Positions 1-12,123 of a stretch of DNA of 64,000 bases are shown piece after piece. The stretch comes from Paramarasmius palmivorus (lineage: Eukaryota; Basidiomycota; Agaricomycetes; Agaricales; Marasmiaceae). Numbering within the stretch: position 1 is the first letter of the stretch; each line of letters opens with the position of its first letter. A program made the position numbers and the translations under genes. The stretch is taken from the NCBI GenBank assembly GCA_037176845.1, contig JAYKXP010000023.1:496001-560000 (forward strand). The letters are read 5' to 3'. The notes beneath the pieces were generated by a model. The model was not told the origin of the DNA, did no database searches, and worked only from the letters and a program-made list of their open reading frames with translations.

Positions 1-230
1 CGGCAGGCAACTGTGGGAATTGTGACTGGAGCAAATGCCGAAATATTATAACCGTAGAACCTGGAGTACAGATTTTAGTGAACAAACACTATGGTGCCTG
101 GAAGATATAAGGTAAATCAAAGCATTTACAGTTGATACATACATAATACACCTTCGTTTGCCATAGGAATTTCGTCAATGATTGCGAGCAAAGCTCTTGA
201 CTTTCGCTCGCCGCATTTGTCGACATCATT

Positions 231-2478
231 TTGATTTACGGCATCGGCAGCTTCGAGGTATATAAAGGGAGTCGTGCGGGGATACCGATCTGCATATCGT
301 TACACCCCAGACATGGCGTGAGTACTCATTCAAATTCGCAAGATGAAAAACATATTGACGAGCCAGTCCGTAGATTATACATTCCTGCAGAAATTCTTAC
401 CGAAATCTTTATGGAAGTGGTAGACACGAACCGCATTACAGACCGTGGTTCCACTTTGGCCATGTCTTTGAGCATGGTTTGCTCTACCTGGCGTTCGGTA
501 GCCTTGTCAATATCCGCGATTTGGGCACGCATTTTCCTGGATATCAACATCCTCCCTCCAGAACACGTCAAATACCCTACAGGCATCTTACCATGCCTCG
601 CCCTTCACCTGACCCGTTCTCGGAATGAACTTCTCGATGTCATTTTCAGCTGTTTACGAATCCCTAGCAATTTTTTGCGAAAATCAGTCCTGCTGATGGT
701 ATTTACATCCAAACAAAGAGCTCCACGGGCCGGCCAGGGGTGCCGACCCAGCGCTTGTCTGGCGCTCGCAGCAGTCGCATTCACAGTAGCCAACCGTACA
801 TACTGTAGACTATATACCACCACCACAGTCACAAGCTATGATATCCGATAAAATGGTCATGCTATCTAGACACTGCTCCCGTCAAAGAAACCGATAAGAA
901 TAGGCAGAGCTTCAGCGACAGAGTCGATCAATGGCCCGGTCGGTAGGTAGCTAGGGTATAGATTTCAAGAGATAACGATTCAATTTCTGTGCCAAGGACT
1001 GCAGGGAGATGAATACTTCGACATGGGAGTTGGTGAGGAAATTATTGACAATGACAATCATTCAACGTTATTCAACTGCTGAATACTGGACAAGCGCCGG
1101 GTCGGCGCGCCCGGGTGGAGCTCTTTGTTTGGACGTAAATACCATCAGGAGGACCGATTTTCGCAAAAAATTGCTAGGGATTCGTAAACAGCTGTTACAT
1201 ACCGACGATTTAGGTGAACTGGGTGCCCTCGAATACCTCAGCTCGCCGAACGACGCCGTGTGCGCCCTCAATAACCGTGCTGTTCTTGTCCCATTCAAGG
1301 CCTTACTTCACGAATCTCATCGTACGAGAAGGTTGTCTTTACTCAGCAATAATTCATTCGCATTCAGTCTTCATGGCGCCCAAGCACTGTCCTTTCTTCG
1401 TCCGTATCCATGGCAGAATATTCAGTCCGTCGAGATTTGTCTCCCTTACTGGTTTCACTGCGATGAAGCAACCGAGCTCGTTGAGCTATTTGGGATCTCC
1501 AACTGTAACCTTCGTCGTCTCTCATTCTCCAACACTCCAAAAGGCTTTCCGAAACGTCTTTTCAGTTCCTTTCCTTCATCCGAAATCACCCATTTGCGGG
1601 TTGATCGCATGTTCGCCAAAAGATGTATCCGTTGTCTCGCGTCGTTCCCGGCACTTGTTTCGGCGCGATTTGGTGTTGCACCGGATAGCGAGAACACCGA
1701 GGCCGAGGAAGATGACGATGTGCAGACTCAAGAGTATCTCGTGTTACCGCACCTCCGCTCACTCACGCTCGAGATTTGCAAGGGATACTGGCAAGCCGTG
1801 GTTGATCCAACTGCCACAAGTATCATTCACGGAGTGTTCGCGCTGCCTTCCCTGGAACATCTCGCATACGTATCCGTTGGGACGATGATCCATGATCCAG
1901 GGTCTGGTTCCGAGTCGCCTTTCGTTACCTCCCTCTCACGAATGCTCGAGCGTTCCAAGCCCTTGCTCACCTCCTTCCACTCCGAGGGTATTCCGATAAA
2001 GGATGTGGATCTAGTGTCGCTTTTGAAGTAGATGCCACTCCTGGAGGAACTTGAAGTCCGAGATGCGAGGAAAGTTACGGAATTTGATGTACAAGAGCAG
2101 TCTCTTACCAGGTACCATAACAGTACCGTCACGGTAACGGATCAATTGCTCCAGGCATTGACGTTGAATCCTCTGGAAGATCATCTCCTCTCCCGGCTTA
2201 GGCGAATTGTCTTATGGATCCATACCGACTGGAAAGTCGAATTTCCCTTCGAAACGTCACTCGAATCTCGTGCAGCCAGTCATGCTGGTCTGAAGAATCG
2301 ACCACTGGAATCTGCGTATTTGCATTTGGTGGATGAAGATCAGGATACGATGTGGACTTTTGACTGGGGACGCTTAAAAGCGCTGCAGGAAGGGAGAATG
2401 GCTGTGAAACTCGCGCAGCATTTTGATCAGGACAATCTTGATGGCGATGCGAGGAAGGTGATACTCAAGTATGGTTGA
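231..2478 (+). pseudogene. F-box protein gene, broken
   Basis: The 5' part (to about 646) encodes an F-box-like segment: IPAEILTEIF, then VCSTWRSVAL and a SAIWARIFLDI stretch, the usual order of a basidiomycete F-box (Skp1-binding) domain. At 647 the reading runs into one arm of a long inverted repeat. The C-terminal LRR-like part resumes after 1194 in another frame and continues to 2478, with leucine-rich segments such as NLRRLSFSNT and LPHLRSLTLEI. That part is split by an in-frame TAG at 2029-2031; the same frame stays open to 2478 on the other side. Two independent lesions argue for a pseudogene. The true start is unresolved (231 is only the first ATG of the open frame). Family members are putative substrate adaptors of SCF ubiquitin ligases; the target is unknown. 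Confidence 0.7.
647..1194. repeat. Inverted-repeat insertion inside the F-box gene
   Basis: About 85-90 bp at 647-735 recur in inverted orientation at about 1108-1194, with few mismatches. Both outer ends are CAGCTG and both arms contain the stretch read as TTTGCGAAAA in one orientation. Because the copies are inverted, the same peptide (CLDVNTI..TDFRKKLLGIRKQL) is read on the minus strand of the left arm and the plus strand of the right arm. About 370 bp lie between the arms. I see no clear target-site duplication, so this could be a fold-back element or a local inverted duplication of gene sequence. Confidence 0.65.
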
Positions 2479-3162
2479 ATGGTCAGGCATTTAGCTCAGG
2501 GGCCGAGTTTTCTTGGCATGATTGTGATTGTGGCCGGTGGCTTGATTTAGGGTATACTTCAACGGTCGACCATGTACAGGACATGTCTGATTGATTAGAT
2601 GAATCAACAGAGGTGTCTACAATGCTTCTCATTACCATGAGTCGGAGACAGTAATCATAAACGACTGTAACGGGCTATATCACGCCGCGCCTTTGTTTAC
2701 TTTTATTTAGCGTTTTCTTGACTTTTTACCACTACCATCGTACTCATAGGATAGTATCGCGTCTATTTACAGAATAGAAAGAGGTCTACTCGTACGATCT
2801 GGTCGAGAGTCAGGACGGCGCGTTATAACGACACACTTCTTCTATCTGAATCATCCCCTAAGTTCCAGTCAATTCCCGAAGTACTGATGTTTTTCGGCTC
2901 AATTCACCGTCGATAGACAAATTATAGAAAGGCCCAGGTCTTTGCACACTAGTGCTGAATTGCCGTGACTTTTGTTCAAGCAATCTATGTACAGTGGAAC
3001 AATAGAATTATACAAGGTAAGGACTGGATTTGGTTATTTGGTTATATAACTTGAAAGTTCGCTCTGTTAATCAGAGTCCGACCGCAGCAGAAAAGAAGGA
3101 GCGATTATAAAAGGAATGTAAGGATGCCAATACTATGTCAGTGACCAGAACGAGGGATGCCC
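2479..3162. other. Intergenic, no gene seen
   Basis: AT-rich spacer between the broken F-box gene and the 3' end of the minus-strand laccase. I see no coding signature, RNA gene or repeat with target duplications. Confidence 0.5.
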
Positions 3163-5364
3163 CTAGAGATCGTCGCTGCTCAGCGCATCATAGGTAGGAC
3201 AGAGATTATCCCATTGTTCTAGAAGTGTAAAATTAAATCGTTTTCCTTTCCTACAATGATCACGTACCAGTCGGATGGATAGTTGAGTTCCATTCATCGG
3301 TTCTCTCCGCAAAGACCACGGCGAAGCCTCTACAGAAAGAATCAAATCAGAATCGGCGGTTACAACCACTTTCGAGCAACGTACTCCTCCAAATGCCAGT
3401 CGATATGACAATGGAAAATCCATGGTCCTGGGTTATCCGTCGTGAAACGAATAGTGACATTATCAGTGGAATCACCAGCGTTGACGACATCTCGGCGGAT
3501 CTGAAAGCGAGGGATTTCAGGGGTATGGATGGATGAAGCGATTCGAGATGAGGTATGCTCACTGGGTTGACGAAGTTGTAGTCGCTAGCACCAGCAGCAC
3601 GTACGACACTGAAGGTATGCTGTCGGATAATTCAGAACTTCCATCGGCTGGTTGAGACTGGCATACTCACACCGTGCAAATGCATTGGATGCTGTAAAAG
3701 CTAGCTGTCAGCAATGGAGCATTGCAGTCCCGATTAGATAGGCTTACTTGCTCTGAGTTCACTCCTCCAGTCATAGAAAGCTCGACAGTTGCGTTCCTTG
3801 GCAAAGAAATAATTGATCCGGAAGGCAGAAGAGAGTCAGCAGTTTGAGCACCACTGAGGATCTGCAGCAGGACTGGAACGGTAGGTGGCACGTATTCTAC
3901 ACCGTTCACAGTAAATATCCCATCACTCTGTTGAATTGTTATCCGTGTTTAAATTAGTCGGGAACCTTGATGGCATGTGACACTTACAAACGCAAACTCA
4001 AGGAACATTGCGACCTCGACGGTGATGAGCTATAGTCGCCAACAGGTATGTGTCGGAGACTTACAGTAGTTTCCCACGGATTGATTTGCATTGAGCTCAA
4101 GTTGTAAGTGTGAGAACGAACCAGTGACTCGGGTGATAATGCACTTACTATGAAGGAGTAGCGCTGACCTGTGGAAATGTATCGATAAGTATTGGTCAAT
4201 GATTCCACGACAAAGCTATGTTCACCTGCATAGATCACGAGCGAATCCACTTCGATGGGCTCATTCTCGACTGAGTCTGTCTCTATTACTGTCCTATGAA
4301 TATATGAGAAGATAACTCTTTTGATGTATCGGTAAGCGCATACATTGTATGATTATCAATTGAAAACGTAAAAGCCGCATCGCAGGCTACATTGATTAAG
4401 CGCATTCGATACCTGTAGGTAGGAGTCAGTGACACAGACGTGGAGCTATACATTCCCAACTTGCCGTGTTCCTTGGGTGACGTTCACGACGGCGAGGGTA
4501 GTCTCATTTCCTGCGGAATAGCGACCGAGCCCATTGATCAGGGTAGAATTGGGAGTAGTCGCGCTATTGATAATTAGGTGCTATGCTAAGTATAAGTGGC
4601 CATAGACATACCCTGATGTAATAGTCTTCGCTTTTTCGTGGTACCAGTCCGTGAGAGTAATCACTGTCGACTCTGGTAGGCCATAAAGTGAGCTAACGAG
4701 ATATAGATTACTAAGGTGAGCCTACCGTCGTCCACATCGTACAAAGACGCATGGGAATCATCTTCATCATACACGATAAGGGGTCCACGAAGACCATCAC
4801 AGTATTGAGTCGCTGGATATTTAATGAGCACCATGATACGAAGCATAAAATGCCCGGACTTACAGAGGTGCGAATGATACCAGAATGTCCCGGCTTGATC
4901 AGGGACATTAAAATCGTACAAGAAACTGTCCCCTTTGGCTATTGGACATTGGTTGACGAATGCGGTACCATCATCCCAATTAGTCGTGTTCTGAAAGATT
5001 CCATGCCAGTGCTTTTGAAACGTCAGATAAAGGCATATACGAGAAACAGGCGGGGTATCCTTACGATGCTGGTAGACTGCAACATTGTGCTGTCGTTCAA
5101 GTTGTTGACAACATTGATTTGGAAGTTGTCGCCCTTTTTGGATTCGAGTCAGATTGGAGCACCTAGTGAAGTCTGTCCACTCGCCTTATTTCCGACGATA
5201 AGAGGTCCAATGACTGTCCCTCCAGCGACAACGGCGCCACGAGTGAACCCGTCTGGCGATACGGCCTGGTTGCTGATGACGAGGTCTGCAACAGGTCCGA
5301 TTGAGGCAAATGAGGGGTTAAATAAATAGAGGAGAGAGAGAATGGAAAACTGAAAATGATGCAT
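3163..5364 (-). CDS. Laccase (multicopper oxidase), domain 2 shortened
   Basis: Secreted multicopper oxidase that would oxidise phenolics and reduce O2 to water. The start at 5364 gives a signal peptide ([15 protein letters not shown]) followed by [11 protein letters not shown], the usual mature start. All four copper regions are present across many short introns: HWHG (exon start near 5022), GTFWYHSHL (near 4875), HPMHLHG (near 3685) and HCHIDWHLE (near 3405). The C-terminus, rebuilt across two small introns, ends in a [20 protein letters not shown] tail. Oddities: after QSVGNYW only a ~35-nt intron and a small exon separate it from [10 protein letters not shown], so roughly 60 residues normally found there are absent. 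The first intron appears to use a GC donor. Activity is therefore uncertain; it could be a decaying gene or a shortened variant. Confidence 0.85.
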
Positions 5365-5399
5365 CTCTTTGATGAGTACGCAGAATTGCCTCTTCGTCC

Positions 5400-5405
5400 T
5401 TTATA
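5400..5405 (-). promoter_or_regulatory. TATA-like box of the laccase gene
   Basis: TATAAA on the minus strand, about 36 nt before the laccase ATG. The 5' UTR would be very short. Confidence 0.4.
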
Positions 5406-7881
5406 CCTCTAACTAGTCTATCCGAGTGCTCGCCACAGTACACCTACCTAGTGTGTACTCCAATTCTTTTGAGTGACATATAATTAGAGCGCATCGAGTC
5501 ATGACTCACCGGCTTTTCTCTCTCCGAAGCGTAATCATTTCATGAAGGAATGATTGTCATGGCTTGGGGAATTGAGTCTCGGATCGAATTGCCTCAGTAG
5601 AGGTCTGACGTGAAGCGGGGAAAGCGTCGAAGCATTGATCCTTGCCTTTAACAGTCCTACAACAGCTTTCAAATATCATAACAATCCAGGCGTGCGGCAA
5701 GGTTAGAAGAATCATTACTTCCCGGGTTAGCGGCGCAGTCGAATCTCGAAATTTTCACATAGCATCCGTCCCTAGCCTCTATCTTGTCGTTAACTCCGTG
5801 ATAGCGATAATATAAATGACTTCAACATGCGCTCTGAGGAGTCTACCTTTGAAATTTCGAGACTATTTCCTTCTGACCAAGGTAACCAAAGCTATGAAGC
5901 AAATTACCATCGAGTATTTTTAAAACACATACGTTATCCTAACACGCTCCCTCTCCCCGAGTCCTTCTCCTTTTCCGTCCTAGTCATTGGGTCTTGTTGC
6001 TGCTAAAACGACCAGATCCGCCAAATGTTGTCCATAGATCGACACGTGTAAAACTGAAGCGAAGCATGATGTGGTTCGAATCCAAGAGTCAAGGTCACAT
6101 CATTGTGATGTGACAATATTACTTGCTTCTTTTCACGCTCTTTTTTCGTCGTCTCCGAAGTTGTTTACCCAGTCGTTTGTGAGACTGAAAGTAGGATCAT
6201 GATGGTAGAAACGAGGGCCAGGCGCGATCCTATTCGTTTTTTTTCTTCGTTCCCACCACGTTCCGCATTCGCTCTACTCTCAGCTATTCAGTCGGAGAGC
6301 GAGGTACGGTTTGTGTCCGTTCCGCTAAGCTCTCACGCCCGGGGTGGATGTCAGTGAATCATCAGTTTAGTGCATTCTTTACACCTCACAAGTAATACAG
6401 TGATTCTGACAGCAAAAATGTGTTTTCCCTTTGCTCTTCCCCTTACACTGTTCGTCCTGGATCTGAGTGCTACTTTCCTCTATGGATCCAAGGGCTTCCC
6501 TCTGACATATACTCCAGCTGAATATACATCTAGCCGTTCTTGGTCTCTAGGATCTCTATGCTTGGTCTCAGATTTCTCTGCTTGGTCTCGACTGCTCAGA
6601 ACTGCTCTCTTGGCTGGCTACAATATATTAAAATCACCTCTCATAGATTGGAAAGTGTCGATGTGAGTGCCATTTTGTTACGCCCATCTATCCTTTTGAT
6701 GCTGATTGTGTTCTCGCAGCCTTTAAATTCATCGACTCCCGGACGTCAGAGATCAAAGGCAGATGAGATGAATTGCATGAGATGAGGAACTTTATCCTCA
6801 TATTTACTATGAGCATATGTCCTTCAAGTGTTGTTACAAAATTACTTTCTATAAACTAAAACGCGAGGAAGCGTAAGATATGCGAGGGTATCAAAGGTAA
6901 TGTGATCAATAATACGGAGCCCAAACGGCCCCACCACAACTCACGGTGCTCTCTGATCTTGCTTAGGATGTCAGGCTGAGACTTGTGCGGAATTCAATCC
7001 TGATGGATATTTCATCTGAGTCGATTCAGAGTGGAGGCCGCCTCAGTCTGGGCTCAGACTGGTCTCATCTGAGGACCGCTCAAGGATCAATTGATGAGCT
7101 CCGCCCGAGCTCGAAATCGACTCATGACCAGCGTACGGTGTAGAATCAACTGCTCAGCCATGCAACGGCTTGTTTCCCATTTCCATTCGCAGACTTGGAT
7201 CGATGTTACCAACACTGTACACAATGATTGGTCGGAAGCTGATGGGACGAGATGTATCAATATCGGAGCAATGGAGCCATTATAATTGGTTTTGGGTTCA
7301 TGATTGTTCATTGGTATCGTTTCGACATATTCCAGTTTGTCAATTAAACTTGTCGATATCCTTCGCCTGCCAAGAGACGAGGCACAAGAACAGTATAACT
7401 CACTGGATCATAAAAACCAACAAAGTACCGCCACGGGTTCTCGTTCTGGTGTTAATCATGCTTCGGTTCGTTCACGATCTTCGTGGTACAGTCGTAACAA
7501 TCGATACGTCATGCCGTGTTGATCCGTTTATTCGCCCCGACACTTCTCAGCACGGTTATTTACCAACCATTCAGGGTATTGTCAGCTTGTATATCTATGC
7601 ATATTTCATACAAGGATTTGGGGTTAGAGCGATACGAGAAGAGGGTTTCATGTCGGCACCCAAACGGCACAACGCAATGGATTTTACTAGGCACTGTATG
7701 CCAACAGATTATGCAGTGACTTATTCGTTTGCCAGCATCATATCGCTATAGTTCGGGTCAACATTCATGTTCATCACAGCGCTTGAGGCATAGCCCTCCT
7801 TCATCATGATTGTCGCTAACAACTCACCTCCCTGTCCAGCACATAAAGCAAATCAAAAATGAATCTTCGCCTCCGTCGACC
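5406..7881. other. Long intergenic region, no supported gene
   Basis: About 2.5 kb between the divergent laccase (-) and the GH76-like gene (+). Several open frames of 60-190 codons exist, but none shows a recognisable domain, a convincing signal peptide or a coherent exon series. It should hold the laccase promoter and the GH76 promoter. Confidence 0.5.
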
Positions 7882-9999
7882 ATGAAGACATCCTTCTTTC
7901 CCTTCCTCATCTTCTTCGAAGAGATTACTCGAGGACTAGGTCAATCTTTAACTCCGCCTGCGATATGGAAGGTGAGTATCCCGAGTATACTTAGCATTCT
8001 TCTTGTCACCGTCTATTATCCACAGAACTCCAGCATAACAATCAATAAGGCCGCACGCATCGATCTCGCGTCTGCTGCACTTGATGAAGCAGTTCTCTAT
8101 CTAGATTCGAACTTGACTTACTGGGGTAACGGTGAAAATGAAAGTGGTCCCTTCACCTCTATCAATCTACATGCACAGCTTGCCATGTTCGATTATTGGA
8201 CCAATCAAGCCAAGTATAAGGATCAGGTTAACAGATACTTTACGGTGCAAGGGAGAACTGGGATGGCGAATCTTCCCATCCCCGAGTATGTCTTAAATCA
8301 TTCTCATTCGAACTGCCAACACTGAAAATCCTGACTACAGAGATCTTACCAAGATAGATGTAAGTGTTTCATTGACATTCGAGAATACACTATTCATTTC
8401 CTCGGTTTTGTTCCGAAGTTCATCCTGTAAGTGTTATTTCTGCATGTTCGGGGAATTTGGCTGAGGATCCCCATAGGCGATATGGTTACGCTGCGTTCTT
8501 TGCATACTGTGCATACAACAATGTCAGTTTCCTCTCGCTGGCGGAAGAAACCTGGAACAGAGCGTATGCCCAGACCATTTCAGCGGAGAACATGGATATA
8601 TTGCAGCCGATGTGTGCGTCGGAACAGGACCGTGAGTCGTGCCTATACTGAGCTCAGCATCGGCGGTGATGCCATCTCAGGTAAATTGTTCATCGGAGGT
8701 TTGACTGCGAAACCTGTAAGTTTGAGCTGTTCCTTTCACATCAGCATTATTTCATCAATTCGTTAGAGAAATTACGCGTTTATACCTCATATCAACGGGT
8801 AGGTCTACTATTCATGCTCGGACATATAATTTACGCTCTTGAGACAGATTCTATATGACGTATGTGACCGAGAATTCATGATTCTATCCCAACTTAGCAG
8901 CGACGTGAATAATACTAGGTTATCGGGCTTACTCGCCGAGGCAACATCAAATAAGACATATCTTCTTGCCACAAACCAATCAGCAACATTCTTTGTAGCG
9001 AAGATGATCAAGTCACAACAGATGCCTCAGGGATTTCGCATATCGAACAATTGTGCGGCCACCTTTGATGATCCCAGTCTTGAGGGTGTGGGGGAGTGGA
9101 TCGAAGGAATCTCGATGCTGGGATCTTTGGCTGAGCATGAAGCTCAAGATATTGCGGGGAAGTATGTGCTTAACCTTATACGCCCGTTGTATTGATCTTG
9201 ATCGTGTCCCGGTGTAGCCTAACACTTGCTATTCACGCGTCTACAGATGGACGGTGGCAAGATCAATTCGGGGTTCTCAGTAGGTGCTCACACTTTGTCA
9301 GCGTACGACAAAATGTTCAACTCATGGCTCAGAAAGCGGAGATTGGTCTCAAACCGTTCAGCGAGGGCATTATATAAACTCGCTACTGCACACGTATAAG
9401 CGAAGCTCGACTCCAGATGATGTACGATCATATATATCGAGTCTACTTTCCGTTCAGGTATGCCTTCGCACGGCGTCTCATCACTTTAAATGCGCATGCT
9501 TATTCTTCATATCCAGTACAACGCAGTCCTGAGCAACGCAAGATGGCTTTCCGGCAGCATATACGGAGACTGGAGCTCGCCTCAGCAAGCTCCCATTATC
9601 TTCAGTTCCGACAAGCAAACGACGGCTATTTTCGCATTGCTTGCTGGCGTCACACTTGCTGATTCCACCATATCAACCACGAGCGGACAACCTTTATCCT
9701 CTGTATCAGCTACAGGGAACGTGATAACTAACAAGACCTCGCGATTTCCAATATCAATCGTAGCAGGCTCCGTGGTTGCTATAATCGGCGGCACAGGACT
9801 TGTATTGTTTCTGTGGTGGAGGCACAAGAATAAAGCGCATCAGCCGAGTACCATGCTCATTCAGCCATTCTGCGAATCTGGCACTATACCTATAAGGCGT
9901 CAAACAGGGATAACGAAGACACGGATCAGGGAGTATTCAGGTAGTAGACCGGATGGGCAGGGTGAGTTCGATATGCCTCCTGCTTACGAGTCGAGGTAA
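7882..9999 (+). CDS. GH76-like glycosidase with C-terminal membrane anchor
   Basis: Matches the Agaricomycete GH76 (alpha-1,6-mannanase-like) layout. It begins with a signal peptide at 7882 (MKTSFFPFLIFF), then after a 54-nt in-frame intron an N-terminal alpha-helical segment (AARIDLASAALDEAVLYLD...LTYWGNG), LHAQLAMFDYWTNQAKYKD, RYGYAAFFAYCAYNN..LAEETWNRAY, LLAEATSNKTYL, and near the end IYGDWSSP..SDKQTTAIFALLAGV. A Ser/Thr-rich linker leads to one membrane segment (ISIVAGSVVAIIGGTGLVLFL), a basic stop-transfer RHKNK and a cytosolic tail ending PPAYESR. The expected role is hydrolysis or transglycosylation of cell-wall mannan or GPI glycan at the cell surface. Several micro-introns between 8285 and 8860 were not fully resolved, and the catalytic Asp pair could not be placed with certainty. 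It appears intact but divergent. Confidence 0.75.
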
Positions 10000-10230
10000 T
10001 GTAATGTCGTGTATCGAAAGCTGGCGTGAATTGTATGTTAAGAACAAACGCTTGTGTGAGGCAGGCCCGCAGGTGACCAACTTGAACAGGTGACACGAAT
10101 TCTGGCTGAGCGACGAGCGTTACTGTTTAGGCGTCCGGATACAAGTGTATTACGTATGCATGTCACGTGGTTATTCTTTGTTTCTTCCCACGACGATGTT
10201 CGTTGGGGCATCAATGCATCAGGCCTCAAG

Positions 10231-11280
10231 CCTAGCCAAAACTTATCGGGTAGGAGCGGGCTGGCGGGGTATTGGCGGGTAATATGGGTAAATACGGGCT
10301 CTCAGGGGTATATGGCGGTACGGGGAATAGGGAATAATGAAACAGAGGAAGCTCATTAACGCGACAGACGCGACTTAACAATTTTTTTTTTGGCCCTACG
10401 TAGCTGATCTTGGCCTGCCCTAAAGTGGGCTACGTCACAGGTCCGCCCAGAACCCTCTGCCCTGACGCGACTTCCTCTCGTTCCACCACCATCCTCTACT
10501 CTCCGTCCTCTCCTCCCCAGAAGTACTTATTCTCATGTTCTATTTATTCAGCATCTCGTAGATCTGGACGAATCGTTACAGGTACGTGTCTGTCCGCAAT
10601 CTTTACAGGATACTGTCTTACATCTATGCTTTTCACAGCCTGGTCTCCTATTTCGCGTCACTATGACGAGTTTTACTGCAGGTACTACCCTTCTTTCTTG
10701 TATATAAACCAGCGCTAATTCATTCTGCAGCTCGATAGCTCTAGATGGCCCAAAGACTGGCTGGCATGTACTCGACAGGGGATGGTATCGATAGCCTACG
10801 GTGTTGAATCGTATGTGATTGCCATTTTTCTTGCAAGCGCATGACTGACCTCCATCTTTTCTGCCTGTTAGCGATCCACATGAGAAGCACCCAATCAGTA
10901 TATCCTTCGTCCTTTCATCATCATTACCTACCCAGCCTCAACCGCTACTGTTCCCCAAGGGTGTTATTTTGGGACCTGTTTAGGCACCTCCCCTGTCTAT
11001 GATATTTGCTATTCGTACAACGCAGCCATGTATGTATATATGCTACCGTAGCCGTGAATATAGAGAAATCTACCCACTATTGGTACCAGCCAGCTAATGT
11101 GCTACTCGAAGCCCGTTTATACCCCCAATGACCGCTGCCAGCCCTGACCAGCCTGCTGCAGCCCGTGATTACCCTCGAACATCGGGTACCAGCGGGCCCT
11201 ACAGCCATTTTCAGGTAAAATCGGGCCAGACCCGTAAATACCTGTAAATGCCCGCTCCTACCCGATAAGTTTTGGCTGGG
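10231..11280. mobile_element. 1,050-bp TIR element with 10-bp target duplication
   Basis: The ends match as inverted repeats over about 30 bp with one mismatch (left 10231-10260, right 11251-11280; both read inward from CCyAGCCAAAACTTATCGGG). The element is flanked by a perfect 10-bp direct repeat, AGGCCTCAAG, at 10221-10230 and 11281-11290. The subterminal regions share GCGGGTA/TTTACGGG-type motifs. No transposase is encoded; the interior has short intron-like stretches (for example 10580-10730) that could be captured host sequence. The TSD length would fit a non-autonomous Mutator-like element, but the superfamily is not proven. Confidence 0.8.
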
Positions 11281-11290
11281 AGGCCTCAAG

Positions 11291-11904
11291 CATCAGGATA
11301 TCGACCTCACAGGACAAACAAACGACTATGGGTGTCTCATCCTCTTCTCATAATAACTGCGTCCGACTAAAGTGGGCTATTAGCACCTGCTCGTTATAGA
11401 CAAAGAGCGAAGGGCAAAACTGGCGCAAACGCAAACTAGGCCTCACCTCATCGGTTATCGACAGGATCCCCGCGTTCCTAAGTATATTGACTTCGGTTGA
11501 AAGCTGTATTCTTGATGCCAAGGAGTAACAATGTCAGTAACCCTCTGGTCGTTGATATACTCAGGCTCACCTTCCGGTCCTCCGGAGACAGCTGCGCCTA
11601 CTCAACCCCCTCGCCGCAATCTCAACCGCAACTTCAATATCCTCTGCATATCCACACAATCTCAACGCGGTTCCTCATGGAAAGCCGCATTCGCAGGCAC
11701 TCTACTCGAATTGTCCACTTTGAATTTTGCCTGTCGCTATCCGCTGCATCGAGAACAGAATTATGGGGGAGGGATCATCCATTAAGTGGATCTCGTCTGT
11801 GAAGCTGAAGGCAAGGAAATGAGCTGGCTTGGGGTCATTCTGCGAGGAACGAGAAACCAGGCTTAGAAGGTATGTTTTCTTGCTTTGAGGTGTTGCATCC
11901 TGAA
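11291..11904. other. Intergenic, no gene seen
   Basis: Short open frames only, without recognisable domains. It lies between the TIR element and the solo LTR. Confidence 0.4.
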
Positions 11905-12118
11905 TGTAAGACTTCCTTGACTCGACTACTCGAGTACACGCAAAGGCCCTATGGCCGAGAGAGCACGACAACCTTTAGATTGTGTGTAGAGTAATCAAGA
12001 CAAAAGAGAGTTGGTCTACCTAAGTCCGCGGAGGGTATTTATAGGTAAAGGAATAGGTAAACAAATATCAATAGATAAGATATGAATGATTAACCATATA
12101 GGTAACGGGCGTGTTACA
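11905..12118 (-). mobile_element. Solo LTR with 5-bp target duplication
   Basis: Read on the minus strand the segment begins TGTAACACG and ends TCTTACA, the TG...CA termini of LTR retrotransposons. It is flanked by the direct repeat TTCAG (CTGAA on the plus strand at 11900-11904 and 12119-12123). It carries a TATAAATA promoter-like box in LTR orientation. No internal retrotransposon sequence is adjacent, so this is the product of LTR-LTR recombination. Confidence 0.8.
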
Positions 12119-12123
12119 CTGAA

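Noticed and set aside
4751..5329. 192-codon open frame on the plus strand
   Set aside because: It is antisense to laccase exons that carry the copper-binding motifs; the protein has no domain character.
7170..7751. 193-codon open frame between laccase and GH76-like gene
   Set aside because: No signal peptide, domain or splice context, composition is not protein-like, and overlapping frames are equally long.
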